Assembly (NCBI GenBank): GCA_041180805.1
Contig: JBEGQX010000372.1
Location: 1-10,353 of the forward strand
Direction: 5' to 3'
Length of the DNA: 10,353 bases
DNA from: JBEGQX01 sp041180805
Lineage (GTDB): Bacteria > Planctomycetota > Planctomycetia > Gemmatales > Gemmataceae
Positions 1 to 7,348 of this stretch are shown piece by piece (positions within the stretch are counted from its first letter, which is position 1; every line of letters begins with the position of its first letter). The notes below the pieces were generated by a model. That model searched no databases and was not told the DNA's origin. It saw nothing but the letters and a program-made list of their open reading frames with translations. The translations under genes and the position numbers were made by a program.

Positions 1-1793
1 ATTTTTACCGGGAAGTGATTGAAACTCCGTTGTCTTTGCCGGAAGACATGAAGGCAACTCTGCCATTAAAAACCCAAGCCAAGGGGCGAATCTGGCGTAT
101 CAAGCCAGAAGGTTTCCAGCCCATGAAACCATTTCCAGCTCGTGATCAGGGCCCGCTTTTGGTTCAGGAATTGGAAAGTGGCAACCAATCCAGGCGTATG
201 CTTGCCCAGAAGTTGTTGGTGGAAGGTGATCAAATTTCCCAGAAAGATTCCCTTGTTAAAATGGCCCATAACAAACAATCCCCACTGGGAAGATTGCATG
301 CCCTCTGCACGCTGGATGGATTGGGTCTTCTAGGCGAGTCAGATTTGTTGCCAGCGTTATCGGACAAAACAGATGGTTTGAGAGAACATGCAGTCAGGTT
401 ATCTAGGCCATTTCTTGAAAAGTCACCCCGAATGAAAACAACTGTTTATTCCATGGTGGATGATCCTTCTGTGTTTGTTCGCTGTCAGGTGGCTTTTGCA
501 CTCGGTGAAGTAATGAGTAACGATGTGATTTCTCCCTTGAAAAAACTTGCCATGAAGGATGGTTCCGACCGTTGGATGCAGACTGCGATTCTTAGTTCCT
601 GTTACAAACATGGGGCAGCGCTTTTGGTGGATTTCCTTAAAGATAGTGATGTTGCCTCGGGGAAAGATGCATCTTTGTCCGCCTTTTTGGCAAGGCTTGC
701 GGCTTCATCCAGCCAAAATGCGGATCGCAAAACCTCTTTGGAATTGATCAGAACCGTGTTGGGTTCCAAGCTGCCGGCCGGGACCAAAAACGCGCTGGTG
801 GAAGGGGTGCTTTCTTCGTTAGTAGGCCGTTCCGGTGGAGCTTCTACACTGTGGAGCCAGGTTGCTGGGGAAGAAAAAGAGATCTTGGACAAATTGCGAC
901 CCATGTTCAAGGCTTTTAAAGATTTGGCAATGAATGAGAAATCAACACCTGCAAGCAGACAGGCGGCTGTAAAGATGCTGTCGTCCGGTCCTCCGGAAGT
1001 CATGCTGGATTTAGCAAAGGAATTGTTAGTGCCTGCAACCCCACCAACTTTGCAGTCTGCGATACTTCAGGCACTAAATCAGGGCACTGCCAGCGAAGTG
1101 GGCGAGATTATCCTGGAGAAGTGGGAGGGGTTTTCCCCCGGACTTAGAAGGGAAGCAGTGGAGACCCTCTTTAGCAACAAGGCTCGCTTTCCATTGATCT
1201 TGGGTGCATTGGAAAAGGGCACCATTCGTCAGGGACAACTGGAAGCGGAGAGAATTGCGCGCTTGAAGTCTGGATTGGATGATTCCATGAAAGCCAGGCT
1301 TGAAAAGATGGTAAAGACGGAAGTGAACATCTCGCGTGCAAAGGTGATCGAGGCTTACAAGCATATTCTATCCAATGAGGGAAATGCCTCGGTAGGAAAG
1401 GAAGTGTTTCGCAAGCAGTGCTCCACCTGCCATAAGCTGGAGGGGGTTGGTTATCAAGTTGGTCCAGAGTTGATTGCGGCGATTCGTGGAAAAGGCAAGG
1501 AATACTTGTTGACTTCGATTCTTGATCCCAGCAAAGAGGTGGATTCCAGATATGTGAATTACACGGTGGAAACAAAGCAGGGCAGGGTTCTCAGTGGGAT
1601 TCTTGTGGCGGAATCTGGAACTTCTGTAACGCTGCGCCGGGGTGAGAATGCCGAAGACACCTTGCTTCGCAACCAGATTGAATCCATTCAGTCTGCCAAC
1701 AAATCGCTAATGCCAGAGGGATTGGAAGCCCAAATCAATCAGAAGGACATGTCCGACCTTCTGGAATATCTTGTGAAGATCGCGAACAACTAG
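1..1793 (+). CDS. PVC-type heme-binding protein with HEAT repeats and C-terminal cytochrome c domain (5'-truncated by window edge)
   Basis: The reading frame is open to the left edge (first whole codon at 3), so the GTG at 15 is probably internal and the N-terminal part lies outside the window. The first residues, FYREVIETPLSLPEDMKA, followed by KGRIWRIKPEGF, match the end of the beta-propeller membrane-bound dehydrogenase-like domain of PVC proteins, where a YREVIEHP-like motif precedes GRIYRI. A helical HEAT-like region follows, roughly 180-1300, with a DRWMQTAILSSC segment typical of these proteins. The C-terminal module (about 1380-1790) has one heme c site, CSTCH, at 1419-1433. A candidate axial Met lies in SLMPEGL (ATG at 1710). 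The protein is presumably exported and takes part in periplasmic electron transfer coupled to oxidation of an unknown substrate. The substrate cannot be inferred from this part. It ends at TAG 1791-1793, 13 bp before the next gene, so co-transcription is possible. Confidence 0.9.
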   Translation, partial: FYREVIETPLSLPEDMKATLPLKTQAKGRIWRIKPEGFQPMKPFPARDQGPLLVQELESGNQSRRMLAQKLLVEGDQISQKDSLVKMAHNKQSPLGRLHALCTLDGLGLLGESDLLPALSDKTDGLREHAVRLSRPFLEKSPRMKTTVYSMVDDPSVFVRCQVAFALGEVMSNDVISPLKKLAMKDGSDRWMQTAILSSCYKHGAALLVDFLKDSDVASGKDASLSAFLARLAASSSQNADRKTSLELIRTVLGSKLPAGTKNALVEGVLSSLVGRSGGASTLWSQVAGEEKEILDKLRPMFKAFKDLAMNEKSTPASRQAAVKMLSSGPPEVMLDLAKELLVPATPPTLQSAILQALNQGTASEVGEIILEKWEGFSPGLRREAVETLFSNKARFPLILGALEKGTIRQGQLEAERIARLKSGLDDSMKARLEKMVKTEVNISRAKVIEAYKHILSNEGNASVGKEVFRKQCSTCHKLEGVGYQVGPELIAAIRGKGKEYLLTSILDPSKEVDSRYVNYTVETKQGRVLSGILVAESGTSVTLRRGENAEDTLLRNQIESIQSANKSLMPEGLEAQINQKDMSDLLEYLVKIANN

Positions 1794-1806
1794 GCAGGCG
1801 GAATTC

Positions 1807-2922
1807 ATGGTAAAAGTCTCAGATATTGTGGGATGGTTTGACAATGTTGCCCCACGAGCCTTGGCTGCTTCGTGGGATAATACGGGTTTGCTTCTGGGGG
1901 ACCCTGCTGGAGAGGTACTCCAGATAATGACTTGCCTAACCCTGACAATTGATGTTGCCAGGGAGGCGGTGGACAAGAAAGTGGATTTGGTGATCACGCA
2001 TCACCCCATACCATTCAAGCCTATCAAGAATCTTGCCGCTACCACGGCTGAGGGGAAAATTTTATGGTTGCTCGCAAGTCATGGAATCTCGGTTTTTTCT
2101 CCCCACACGCGCTGGGATGATTCATCGATTGGCATCAATCAAGCTTTGGCAGGCATGATTGGACTAAGTGAGTTCAAACCTCTGGAAAGTGCCAGGGGGC
2201 CGGTTGAGGTAAAGCTTGTAACCTTTGTTCCCAAGGGGCATGTTGAACAGGTTCGCAGTGCCTTGTTTGGTGCAGGAGCCGGCTTTATTGGGAATTACAG
2301 CGAGTGTAGTTTTCAACTAAGTGGAACGGGAACCTTCCGGGGTAACGAAGAATCCAGCCCTGTTGTGGGCCAAAAGGGAAACCGGGAGGAGGTGCATGAG
2401 GAAAGGCTGGAAGTTGTATGCCCGGTTGGAAAGTTGGATCAAGTTGTCGCTGCGTTGCGTTTGTCTCATCCTTACGAAGAGCCTGCGTTTGATCTGATTT
2501 CATTGGTCCAAAAGCCTTTGAATTCCGGCACCGGTGTTATTGGTACGCTGGCGGATGCCATTGCCTTGGGGAAATTGGTTGAGAAATTTGGGGCTGCGCT
2601 TAATGTTAATTCCTTGCAGTGGATCGGCGATGCTTCCCGCAAAGTAAATCGTGTTGCAATTGTGTGTGGCAGTGGTGGAGCGTTGCTGGAAAAAGCTTTT
2701 CTACAGGGTGCCGATTGTTTCATCACGGGTGAAATGAGATTTCATGATTCCCTTGCGGTGCGGGAGGCCAACGCAACGGCAATTCTTCTGGGGCATTTCG
2801 CCTCTGAAAGGTTTTCCATGGATAAACTGGCAGTTCTTCTAAAAGATTCCTTTCCCATGGTGGTTTCCCAAGCTTCCGAATGTGAAATTGATCCATTGAA
2901 TTTCTGGATCAAGAAGGAATAA
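1807..2922 (+). CDS. Nif3-like dinuclear metal center protein (YqfO/YbgI family)
   Basis: This is a complete 371-aa protein of the Nif3/DUF34 family, whose members form toroidal hexamers with a two-metal site. They are often mislabelled GTP cyclohydrolase I type 2, and their true reaction is unsettled. The expected metal ligands are all visible: H65-H66 in THHPIPF, H100 and D104 in PHTRWDD, and H330 and E334 in GHFASE near the C-terminus. The middle section (about 133-235, including HPYEEPAFD at 221-229) is the CutA/PII-like insertion found in long Bacillus YqfO-type members and absent from E. coli YbgI. The length agrees with the long type. The usual Asp in the CLD-like strand before the HH motif reads CLTLT here, which is a small deviation. 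The ATG at 1807 follows a GGCGGA stretch that could act as a weak ribosome binding site. It lies 13 bp after the cytochrome gene, possibly in one operon. No signal peptide is visible, so it is cytoplasmic. Confidence 0.93.
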   Translation: MVKVSDIVGWFDNVAPRALAASWDNTGLLLGDPAGEVLQIMTCLTLTIDVAREAVDKKVDLVITHHPIPFKPIKNLAATTAEGKILWLLASHGISVFSPHTRWDDSSIGINQALAGMIGLSEFKPLESARGPVEVKLVTFVPKGHVEQVRSALFGAGAGFIGNYSECSFQLSGTGTFRGNEESSPVVGQKGNREEVHEERLEVVCPVGKLDQVVAALRLSHPYEEPAFDLISLVQKPLNSGTGVIGTLADAIALGKLVEKFGAALNVNSLQWIGDASRKVNRVAIVCGSGGALLEKAFLQGADCFITGEMRFHDSLAVREANATAILLGHFASERFSMDKLAVLLKDSFPMVVSQASECEIDPLNFWIKKE

Positions 2923-3082
2923 CTGGACTCCGTTTTTTTCAATTCATTTTGGTAATTCTTTCAAACTGAACGAGTCGACTTATAGCTGCTTAGCCAAAAG
3001 AAGTTGAAAAGCCCTGCTTTTTGCAAAATATTCTGATGATTTTACCAAATAATCAAACTCTGCTTTATGGCATGTAACTTGC

Positions 3083-3102
3083 TTCCTTAATGAATCAAGG
3101 AA
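3083..3102. repeat. Small inverted repeat upstream of the secreted small ORF
   Basis: TTCCTT and AAGGAA form perfect 6-bp arms around an 8-nt AT-rich centre, 53 bp upstream of the ATG at 3155. It could be an operator or a 5' UTR hairpin for that gene, but a repeat this short can occur by chance. I see no convincing -35/-10 pair next to it. The rest of the 2923-3154 gap shows nothing else I can support. Confidence 0.2.
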
Positions 3103-3141
3103 TGATTTATTTGCCACCAGAACCAATGTGGCGGTTTGCAC

Positions 3142-3148
3142 AGGAAGG
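3142..3148 (+). promoter_or_regulatory. Shine-Dalgarno site that sets the start of the small secreted protein
   Basis: AGGAAGG lies 6 nt before the ATG at 3155. This favours that ATG over the upstream in-frame GTG at 3128, which would place nine non-hydrophobic residues in front of the signal peptide. Confidence 0.6.
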
Positions 3149-3154
3149 GCAATC

Positions 3155-3376
3155 ATGAAGAAGTGGGTAGCTGGCGTTTTGGCCTCTTGCATGATTCTTG
3201 GGATTGCTGGTGGCTTTACTTTTAAAAATAAAGTTTCCGGAGCTACTCCTGTTTTGGCGCAGGCACCCGCTGATTTTTCACTGAACACGGACGCTGCCCA
3301 AAGATACCGCAAGGTTCAGCCCAAGCATTGGCGCGCAGCCATGGTTAAAGGTTTTGGACATAACGCAATGCGCTGA
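3155..3376 (+). CDS. Small secreted or membrane-anchored hypothetical protein (73 aa)
   Basis: I do not recognise this protein. The ATG at 3155 has a good ribosome binding site and begins MKKW followed by a hydrophobic stretch (residues 5-21, VAGVLASCMILGIAGGF), which is a classical signal sequence or a single N-terminal membrane anchor. A possible signal peptidase I site is VLAQA|PADF, around residue 37. If no cleavage occurs, residues 5-21 would act as an anchor. The mature part is short and basic towards its end (QRYRKVQPKHWR, then HNAMR). The gene stands alone after a 232-bp gap and ends 3 bp from the stop of the convergent DUF11 gene, so any transcription terminator must lie inside the neighbouring coding sequence. 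The start site and the signal sequence support a real gene, but no homologous family can be named. A longer GTG start at 3128 would give 82 aa. Confidence 0.6.
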   Translation: MKKWVAGVLASCMILGIAGGFTFKNKVSGATPVLAQAPADFSLNTDAAQRYRKVQPKHWRAAMVKGFGHNAMR

Positions 3377-3379
3377 TTG

Positions 3380-4972
3380 TTATTTGATGGGTGGTTCGCC
3401 AGGGGCCTTTGAGGTTGGAGGAAGCACGAGAACGCTTTCCTCGGCGCTACCTGTTGGCTGACCGTCCACTTTCCATTGAAACTTAAGAATTGCCTCGCCT
3501 GTTTTTCTTCCCGATAAAGTCATCTGATAGGAAACTTCCTTTCTTCCTTCCAGCTTTTGCAACGCAGCAAAGGTAACCTTCCCTGGTGTTTTTTCTGCCG
3601 CTGTTGGACCCTTGGCATCCACCAAGGTCAATTCCGGTGGGATCGTTATTTCAAGTGCCACATTAGCCAGGGTGCTTTCCAAGGGTTGAACCAGTCGAAG
3701 CGTTAATGCAGTTTGCTCACCTTCTTCAATCGGATCAATGCTTTTATCGCTTTCCAGGTAAAGGGTGTTTGGTTGTTCAAATATGGTGACTTTTTCAACT
3801 TGAGTTCCACTTTGTGATTTGTCCGCAACCACCTCGACCCGATTTTTTAGCGTGCCTGCGATGCCGGCTCGCAGTACCATCTGCAAAGTTTGCCTTTGCC
3901 CTGGCAGGATCTGTGGGATAGTCCATTGAACCTCTCCATTTTGCAAGCTTCCCGAATGGCTAGCGGCAAGTAGTTCAATATTTTGAGGAAGTTTACTGGA
4001 TACCCTTATGCGTTGGACAGCTTGGCTTCCTGTATTCGCAACAGTCACTTGATAACTGGCGGGCCTTTGTATCGCCCTTCGATCTGGGCCACCCATGGAA
4101 ACGGAAAGCTTGATTTCACTGACCATGGTTTTTACAGATGCTTCCTGGGCGGATATATTTGTGCCGGCAATGCTGGCTTTACAAATCATCTCGCCTGTTT
4201 TTTTGGTGGCAGCCTGATAATCAAAAGTTTGTGTCTGTCCTGCTGGCAGTGAACTTATGTTCCAAACTAACGGGTTTTCACCGCTAGTTGAGGGTTTGCT
4301 GTTTAAAAATTCCAACCCATCGGGCAAAAGGCAGGAAAGCTTTAGATTCGTCATCTCGGTTGAACTGGTGTTCGTTACCTGAATTTGATAGTTCGAAGTA
4401 TCGAATAGCATGGTTTTTTGCGGGCCGGTCATTCGAATATTTAATGGTGATGCAATCTGTGTCTTTACCATTTGGCCGTGTTCGTACTGTACCCTGGCCA
4501 CGGATTCAATTTCTCCGGTTCCAAGCACCAGCAATGTCATGCGAATTTCCTTGGATGAATTACCGTTCAAAGTGCCTATTTTCCAAATTAGTTCCGAATC
4601 CTGGCTGTCCGGTGCGGGTGTGGCCTTAAGAAATCTGGCATGGGTTGGCAGGGTGTTTCGGACGCGAACCTGATGAGCACTTGCCGGAGAATGGTTCTCC
4701 ACCAAAATACGATATTCTAATTCCTCATTTGGGCTGGCTTGTGCCGAAACCCGTACCCGAACAGTCACAAAAGGTGCGGCCGGATCAGTGGGTGCGCCTC
4801 CGGTGTTTCCGGCGGTAAAGGAACCTTGGCCAGTACCTGCTAGAGGTGGCTCGGTGGGTATTTGTTGGGAAGTTGGAATTAATTGTGGTTCAGGTTCTTG
4901 GGTAAATGCATTCCCGCACAACAGTAACGCTGTGATAAAAAATGCAATGAAACTTGCCAGCAGAGCCTTCAT
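3380..4972 (-). CDS. Exported protein with four DUF11-like/Ig-like repeats
   Basis: The protein is 530 aa from the ATG at 4972. MKALLASFIAFFITALLLCGNA is a strong signal peptide with likely cleavage after residue 22. It is followed by a Pro/Thr/Gly/Gln-rich linker (about 25-66) and four tandem beta-sandwich repeats of about 100 residues (roughly 69-176, 178-284, 287-396 and 402-517). The repeats share DUF11-type features: a Y-x-(I/V)-x-V-x-N strand (YRILVENHS, YQIQVTNTS, YQVTVANTG), then LP and a (V/I)xW strand before a GxxxxF/L turn. The fourth repeat is more diverged. Such domains are structural or adhesive in cell-surface proteins, and no catalytic residues are seen. There is no clear C-terminal anchor or sorting signal. 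In-frame ATGs at 5020 and 4984 would add 16 or 4 residues. The one at 4972 is preferred because a GGGA sits 6 nt upstream and the n-region is short and basic. The gene is transcribed divergently from sppA. Confidence 0.85.
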   Translation of the reverse strand: MKALLASFIAFFITALLLCGNAFTQEPEPQLIPTSQQIPTEPPLAGTGQGSFTAGNTGGAPTDPAAPFVTVRVRVSAQASPNEELEYRILVENHSPASAHQVRVRNTLPTHARFLKATPAPDSQDSELIWKIGTLNGNSSKEIRMTLLVLGTGEIESVARVQYEHGQMVKTQIASPLNIRMTGPQKTMLFDTSNYQIQVTNTSSTEMTNLKLSCLLPDGLEFLNSKPSTSGENPLVWNISSLPAGQTQTFDYQAATKKTGEMICKASIAGTNISAQEASVKTMVSEIKLSVSMGGPDRRAIQRPASYQVTVANTGSQAVQRIRVSSKLPQNIELLAASHSGSLQNGEVQWTIPQILPGQRQTLQMVLRAGIAGTLKNRVEVVADKSQSGTQVEKVTIFEQPNTLYLESDKSIDPIEEGEQTALTLRLVQPLESTLANVALEITIPPELTLVDAKGPTAAEKTPGKVTFAALQKLEGRKEVSYQMTLSGRKTGEAILKFQWKVDGQPTGSAEESVLVLPPTSKAPGEPPIK

Positions 4973-5148
4973 GGGTATTCCCATAATAGATAAACCAGAA
5001 TCTGAATTAAACCAACGCATATTGTGTCGAAAAAAGCCTTAAAAGCCATCATTATTTTAGGGCTAATTCAAAATAGGGGCGTCTGCTCCATTTTTTTAAC
5101 ATGATGGTATTGGAAAAGGTGGGGCATCCCAACTATCATTCAGTTCAG

Positions 5149-5163
5149 AATTCCGTTCGAATT
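5149..5163. repeat. Short inverted repeat abutting the sppA ribosome binding site
   Basis: AATTC and GAATT flank a 5-nt spacer and end immediately before the GGAG of the sppA ribosome binding site. A small hairpin here could affect translation or mark an operator. Arms of 5 bp are short enough to be chance. The rest of the divergent region 4973-5175 holds an ATGAT...ATCAT pair (5101-5105 and 5135-5139) and a TAAAAT box on the minus strand (5059-5054) without a matching -35, so no promoter is called. Confidence 0.15.
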
Positions 5164-5167
5164 GGAG
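5164..5167 (+). promoter_or_regulatory. sppA ribosome binding site
   Basis: GGAG sits 8 nt before the ATG at 5176 and supports that start codon. Confidence 0.6.
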
Positions 5168-5175
5168 ACTGATAA

Positions 5176-6981
5176 ATGAATATCAAGAACTTGTTTTTTG
5201 TGGCGATGTTTTTTGCGGGTTTGAACAATCACCTTCATGCTGATGAACAGAAGCAGGAATCCAAGCAGGCGGAGAAATCCAAGCCATCTCAACTGGCCCA
5301 CATTCGAATCAGTGGTGGACTGGAGGAAGGGGTGGCAGCCTCCGATCCTCTCTTTTCTTCCATTCAGGAAACACTCAAGTCGAAGATTGATCGCATTCGA
5401 AAAGCCGCAAATGATCCGGAGATCAAAGGGCTGGTTCTTGAGGTGGACGGCGTTGGCATAGGTTGGGGTAAGATTGATGAACTAAATCAGGCTGTACAGT
5501 TGTTTCGAAAGTCTGGCAAAAAAGTTTACGCTTATCTGGAAGGCGGAGAACTCAAGGATTACCTGGTCGCTATTGCGGCTGATAAAGTGTTTTTGCCTGA
5601 ATCCGGCTGGTTAATGCTCACCGGTTTGCGGGCCGAGGTTACCTTTTATAAAGCCTTGATGGACAAAATCGGCGCACAGGCCGATTTCCTGAAGATGGGT
5701 GATTTCAAATCTGCTGTCGAGCCTTACACCAGAACATCCATGAGCGAGAGCAGTAGAAAACAATTGGAAACAGTACTGGATGATTTTTTTCACCAGTCGA
5801 TAATCCAGCGGATTGTCACCCTTAGGGCTGGTAGGAAATTTTCCAGCGAACAGGTTCGGACTTTTATTGACAAAGGACCCTATACCGCAAAAAGAGCCAT
5901 GGAACTTGGATTGATTGACCAGGTTGGTTATTTCGATGGAGTTTCTCAGGAATTTAAAAAGGACCTAAAGGTTGAGGAAGTTGCACTTGCTAAAAATTAT
6001 GGCAAGGACAAGGTTGAGGAAATAGATCTTTCAAACCCCTTTGCTGTATTCAAACTGCTTGCAACACCAAAATCAAGCACCAATAGCAGGCCAAAAATTG
6101 CCGTTATTTTTGCCAGCGGACCTATTACCACCGGCAGAAGCATGCAGGATTTTATGGGTGATTCCAACTGTGGTTCCACCACGATCATCCAGGCAATTCG
6201 TCAGGCAGAGAATGACAAAAGCGTTAAGGCTATAGTACTGAGAGTTGACAGCCCAGGCGGCTCCGCCCTTGCAAGTGACCTGATCTGGGCTGAATTGAAA
6301 CGCTGCAAAAAACCTGTGGTTGCATCCATGTCAGATGTGGCGGCAAGTGGCGGATATTACATCTGCATGGCGGCTTCACGCATTTTTGCGGAACCTGGCA
6401 CCCTTACTGGTTCCATTGGTGTGTTCGGCGGCAAAATCAACCTCGGTGGAACTTATGGCAAACTTGGTATCCATTCCGAGGTTATCACGCGCGGTGCCAA
6501 TGCTAATTTGTTTTCATCCACGAGTGGGTTTTCCGACTCTGAAAGGGAATCCATGACCAAGTTGATTGAGGATGTTTATGACCAGTTTTTAACCAAGGCT
6601 ATTGAAGGTAGAAACAAAGCAGGCAATAAAATGGATCGAACCAAATTGGAAAGCCTTGCTGGAGGACGCGTATGGACTGGACGCCAAGCCAAAGAAAATG
6701 GTCTGGTGGATGAACTGGGAACGCTTTCTGACGCCATTCGATTCGCTGCGAAAAACTCCGGGTTACCGGCAGATAAGGAACCTGAATTGCTGATGTTGCC
6801 AAAGTCCAGGGGTTTTTTGGATTCCCTATTTGAGCCCAAGGCACAGGTTGGCACCAGTCAGATTGCAGATTTCTTGAAAGCGATACCATTTGCCAGGGAA
6901 CTTCGGGGTGCTGGAACTTTGTTGCAAATCAAAAGCGAGCCAGTTTGGCTTTTGATGCCATACCGCCTTACAGTTCAGTAG
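5176..6981 (+). CDS. sppA: Signal peptide peptidase SppA (protease IV, 67-kDa type, peptidase family S49)
   Basis: This 601-aa serine protease degrades cleaved signal peptides and other membrane-associated peptides, using a Ser/Lys dyad. Two tandem S49-type crotonase-like domains are visible, as in E. coli SppA: an N-terminal one (about 40-260) and a C-terminal one (about 305-525). The general-base Lys is K178 in MGDFKSAVEPY. The nucleophile is S391 in DVAASGGYYI, followed by the conserved TLTGSIGVFGG at 409-419. The substrate-binding loop VDSPGGS lies at 357-363. The N-terminus MNIKNLFFVAMFFAGLNNHLHA looks like a signal peptide or anchor, which would place the enzyme on the periplasmic side. 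A charged Lys/Glu/Gln-rich linker follows. Length and motif order fit the long family, and no key residue is missing. The gene begins a tight three-gene cluster and is divergent from the DUF11 gene. Confidence 0.96.
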   Translation: MNIKNLFFVAMFFAGLNNHLHADEQKQESKQAEKSKPSQLAHIRISGGLEEGVAASDPLFSSIQETLKSKIDRIRKAANDPEIKGLVLEVDGVGIGWGKIDELNQAVQLFRKSGKKVYAYLEGGELKDYLVAIAADKVFLPESGWLMLTGLRAEVTFYKALMDKIGAQADFLKMGDFKSAVEPYTRTSMSESSRKQLETVLDDFFHQSIIQRIVTLRAGRKFSSEQVRTFIDKGPYTAKRAMELGLIDQVGYFDGVSQEFKKDLKVEEVALAKNYGKDKVEEIDLSNPFAVFKLLATPKSSTNSRPKIAVIFASGPITTGRSMQDFMGDSNCGSTTIIQAIRQAENDKSVKAIVLRVDSPGGSALASDLIWAELKRCKKPVVASMSDVAASGGYYICMAASRIFAEPGTLTGSIGVFGGKINLGGTYGKLGIHSEVITRGANANLFSSTSGFSDSERESMTKLIEDVYDQFLTKAIEGRNKAGNKMDRTKLESLAGGRVWTGRQAKENGLVDELGTLSDAIRFAAKNSGLPADKEPELLMLPKSRGFLDSLFEPKAQVGTSQIADFLKAIPFARELRGAGTLLQIKSEPVWLLMPYRLTVQ

Positions 6982-6988
6982 AAAAACC

Positions 6989-7342
6989 ATGGCAAAGTGT
7001 GATAAGGGCTATCTATGCCTGGTTTGTGGCAAGAATGTCGACAGGATGAAGGAATCAGATCTTTACCTGAGGTACATTCTGGGAGAGGTCACTCCGGATA
7101 GGTTGCACTTGGAAAAAGAACTTCACATACGGTGCAACCCTGAGCGTGCACAGTATATTGACCACCCTGATTTTCAGGATGTTATCCTTGAGGGCCCTTT
7201 TTCCAAGACTAATCTGGACCCTTCTTTCGTAAGGCAGGAACAGGCAAGGGTGAGCGCCGCTTATCAGAGATTACAACAATTGACTTCCCTTGGGATCAGC
7301 ATTTTGGATTACCCCGGCGCGAGCCAATCGGAAAGCAGTTAG
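6989..7342 (+). CDS. Conserved-type 117-aa protein with an N-terminal CxxC motif, function unknown
   Basis: The start MAKCDKGYLCLVCGKNV and the segment SDLYLRYILGEV, followed by LHIRCNPERAQYI, resemble a small protein family I recall from planctomycete genomes, though I cannot name a function. Cysteines at 4, 10, 13 and 49 could together bind a metal such as zinc (C10-x2-C13 plus C49, with C4 or H46 as the fourth ligand). This is inference from spacing only. The C-terminal half (about 70-105, FVRQEQARVSAAYQRLQQL) is predicted helical and rich in Gln/Arg. No signal peptide or membrane segment is seen, so it is probably cytoplasmic. The ATG lies 7 bp after the sppA stop without a clear ribosome binding site, which suggests translational coupling. 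It ends 6 bp before the helicase gene. Confidence 0.85.
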   Translation: MAKCDKGYLCLVCGKNVDRMKESDLYLRYILGEVTPDRLHLEKELHIRCNPERAQYIDHPDFQDVILEGPFSKTNLDPSFVRQEQARVSAAYQRLQQLTSLGISILDYPGASQSESS

Positions 7343-7348
7343 CCTGGC

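Noticed and set aside
602..1003. Minus-strand 133-aa frame inside the cytochrome gene
   Set aside because: It lies wholly antisense to a clear PVC-type coding sequence and shows no family motif.
1171..1575. Minus-strand 134-aa frame across the heme-binding domain
   Set aside because: It is a shadow of the CSTCH-containing coding strand, with a Ser/Pro/His-rich composition typical of antisense frames.
2934..2940. T-tract after the Nif3-like gene as an intrinsic terminator
   Set aside because: I could not find a GC-rich hairpin of useful length immediately before the T run.
3188..3191. LASC as a lipoprotein box in the small secreted protein
   Set aside because: The Cys is at residue 12, too close to the N-terminus, and the hydrophobic stretch continues beyond it.
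2980..3312. Minus-strand 110-aa frame antisense to the small secreted protein
   Set aside because: It overlaps a plus-strand gene that has a strong ribosome binding site and signal sequence. Its own protein has no recognisable domain and starts without a clear ribosome binding site.
4909..4918. LLLC as a lipobox in the DUF11-like protein
   Set aside because: The residue before Cys is Leu rather than Gly, Ala or Ser. A signal peptidase I site after GNA fits better.
5096..5101. TTAACA as a -35 box for sppA
   Set aside because: No acceptable -10 hexamer occurs 16-18 nt downstream.
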